Under the pieces are notes generated by a model. That model searched no databases. It had not been told where the DNA came from and saw nothing but the letters and a program-made list of their open reading frames with translations. A stretch of DNA of 7,547 nucleotides. It comes from Pirellulales bacterium (GTDB lineage: Bacteria > Planctomycetota > Planctomycetia > Pirellulales > JALHLM01). The DNA is taken from positions 1-7,547 of the forward strand of contig JALHLM010000298.1 in the NCBI GenBank assembly GCA_022844585.1, given 5' to 3'. Shown one piece after another: positions 7,354-7,547 of this stretch. The position numbers and the translations under genes are program-made. Position 1 is the stretch's first letter; each line of letters begins with the position of its first letter.

Positions 7354-7547
7354 CGACGTGATTTCTCCAGCGTGCGATAAAGCGGCGAACGGTGTACCAG
7401 ATTCGATCGCGGCGCGGGCCTGGTTGCGCCTGCGGCCCGCCGGGAGCGCCGTCGGCGCGCAAATCCACCTCCGCGCCGCCGTCGCTCGAACGTAACATCA
7501 TATCCACTTTCCGCTCCCCGTCGACAAGGCGGGCGAGGAAAGGCGCG
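7354..7547 (-). other. GC-rich leader upstream of speA
   Basis: These 194 bases run from the speA start to the right edge of the window. They hold a weak ribosome binding site (GGAG, 7365-7368), a GC-rich inverted repeat (7446-7450 with 7454-7458, GCGCC/GGCGC around a three-base centre), and one promoter-like pair near the edge. No convincing gene is present: the only sizeable minus-strand frame here, starting at 7507, runs out of frame into speA and looks like arginine/glycine-rich shadow sequence. Confidence 0.5.
7497..7527 (-). promoter_or_regulatory. speA: Possible sigma70-like promoter for speA
   Basis: The minus strand reads TTGTCG (7527-7522), 19 bases, then TATGAT (7502-7497). The -10 hexamer matches consensus at five of six positions; the -35 hexamer is only fair and the spacer is two bases longer than ideal. 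Transcription would start near 7490, leaving a leader of about 136 bases before the ATG. This is weak evidence, and planctomycete promoters are poorly defined. Confidence 0.25.

Noticed and set aside
5443..7380. 645-codon open frame on the plus strand opposite speA
   Set aside because: It is the exact antisense shadow of a well-conserved enzyme with all active-site motifs. The product is Val/Glu/Asp/Arg-rich with no domain. High GC makes such antisense frames common.
7292..7507. 71-codon minus-strand frame overlapping the start of speA
   Set aside because: It is Gly/Arg/Asp-rich, out of frame with speA and overlaps its N-terminus. No family match or ribosome binding site was seen.
1..7547. 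Operon of speA, the propeller gene and the giant surface protein gene
   Set aside because: The genes share a strand, but the gaps of 267 and 206 bases and unrelated roles argue for separate transcription units.

Overview
The window reads as a stretch of planctomycete chromosome, most likely from the Pirellulales or a close relative. The evidence is an N-terminal LEPR-XLL signature on a giant surface protein, ELWxxDGT repeats combined with a G8 domain, a secreted beta-propeller protein opening with the 'WTRFRGPNGAG' signature typical of planctomycete paralogues, and high GC with long antisense open frames. This assignment rests on family knowledge, not on a marker gene.

All three genes lie on the minus strand and are read from right to left. 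From the right: 7354-7547 is a GC-rich leader with a weak promoter candidate. 5422-7353 is a complete biosynthetic arginine decarboxylase (speA). 5155-5421 is a 267-base gap with a hairpin and a doubtful small open frame. 3937-5154 is a complete exported PQQ-type beta-propeller protein. 3731-3936 is a 206-base gap with two perfect palindromes and an excellent Shine-Dalgarno site. 1-3730 is the first 1243 codons of a very large extracellular or surface protein whose C-terminus lies beyond the left edge.

The large protein is the most interesting item. In order it carries a LEPR-XLL motif, nine ELWxxDGT-type repeats in a strict 46-48 residue register, an internal dockerin-like calcium-binding loop, a G8 domain, and a long region resembling a right-handed parallel beta-helix with an RYxxHFH motif. 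The G8 plus beta-helix arrangement is shared with animal CEMIP/TMEM2 and PKHD1-type proteins, so polysaccharide binding or cleavage is a reasonable but unproven guess. The gaps of more than 200 bases suggest that the three genes are separate transcription units, not an operon. Nothing in the sequence ties polyamine synthesis to the two exported proteins. There is no RNA gene, CRISPR array, insertion sequence or phage gene in the window.
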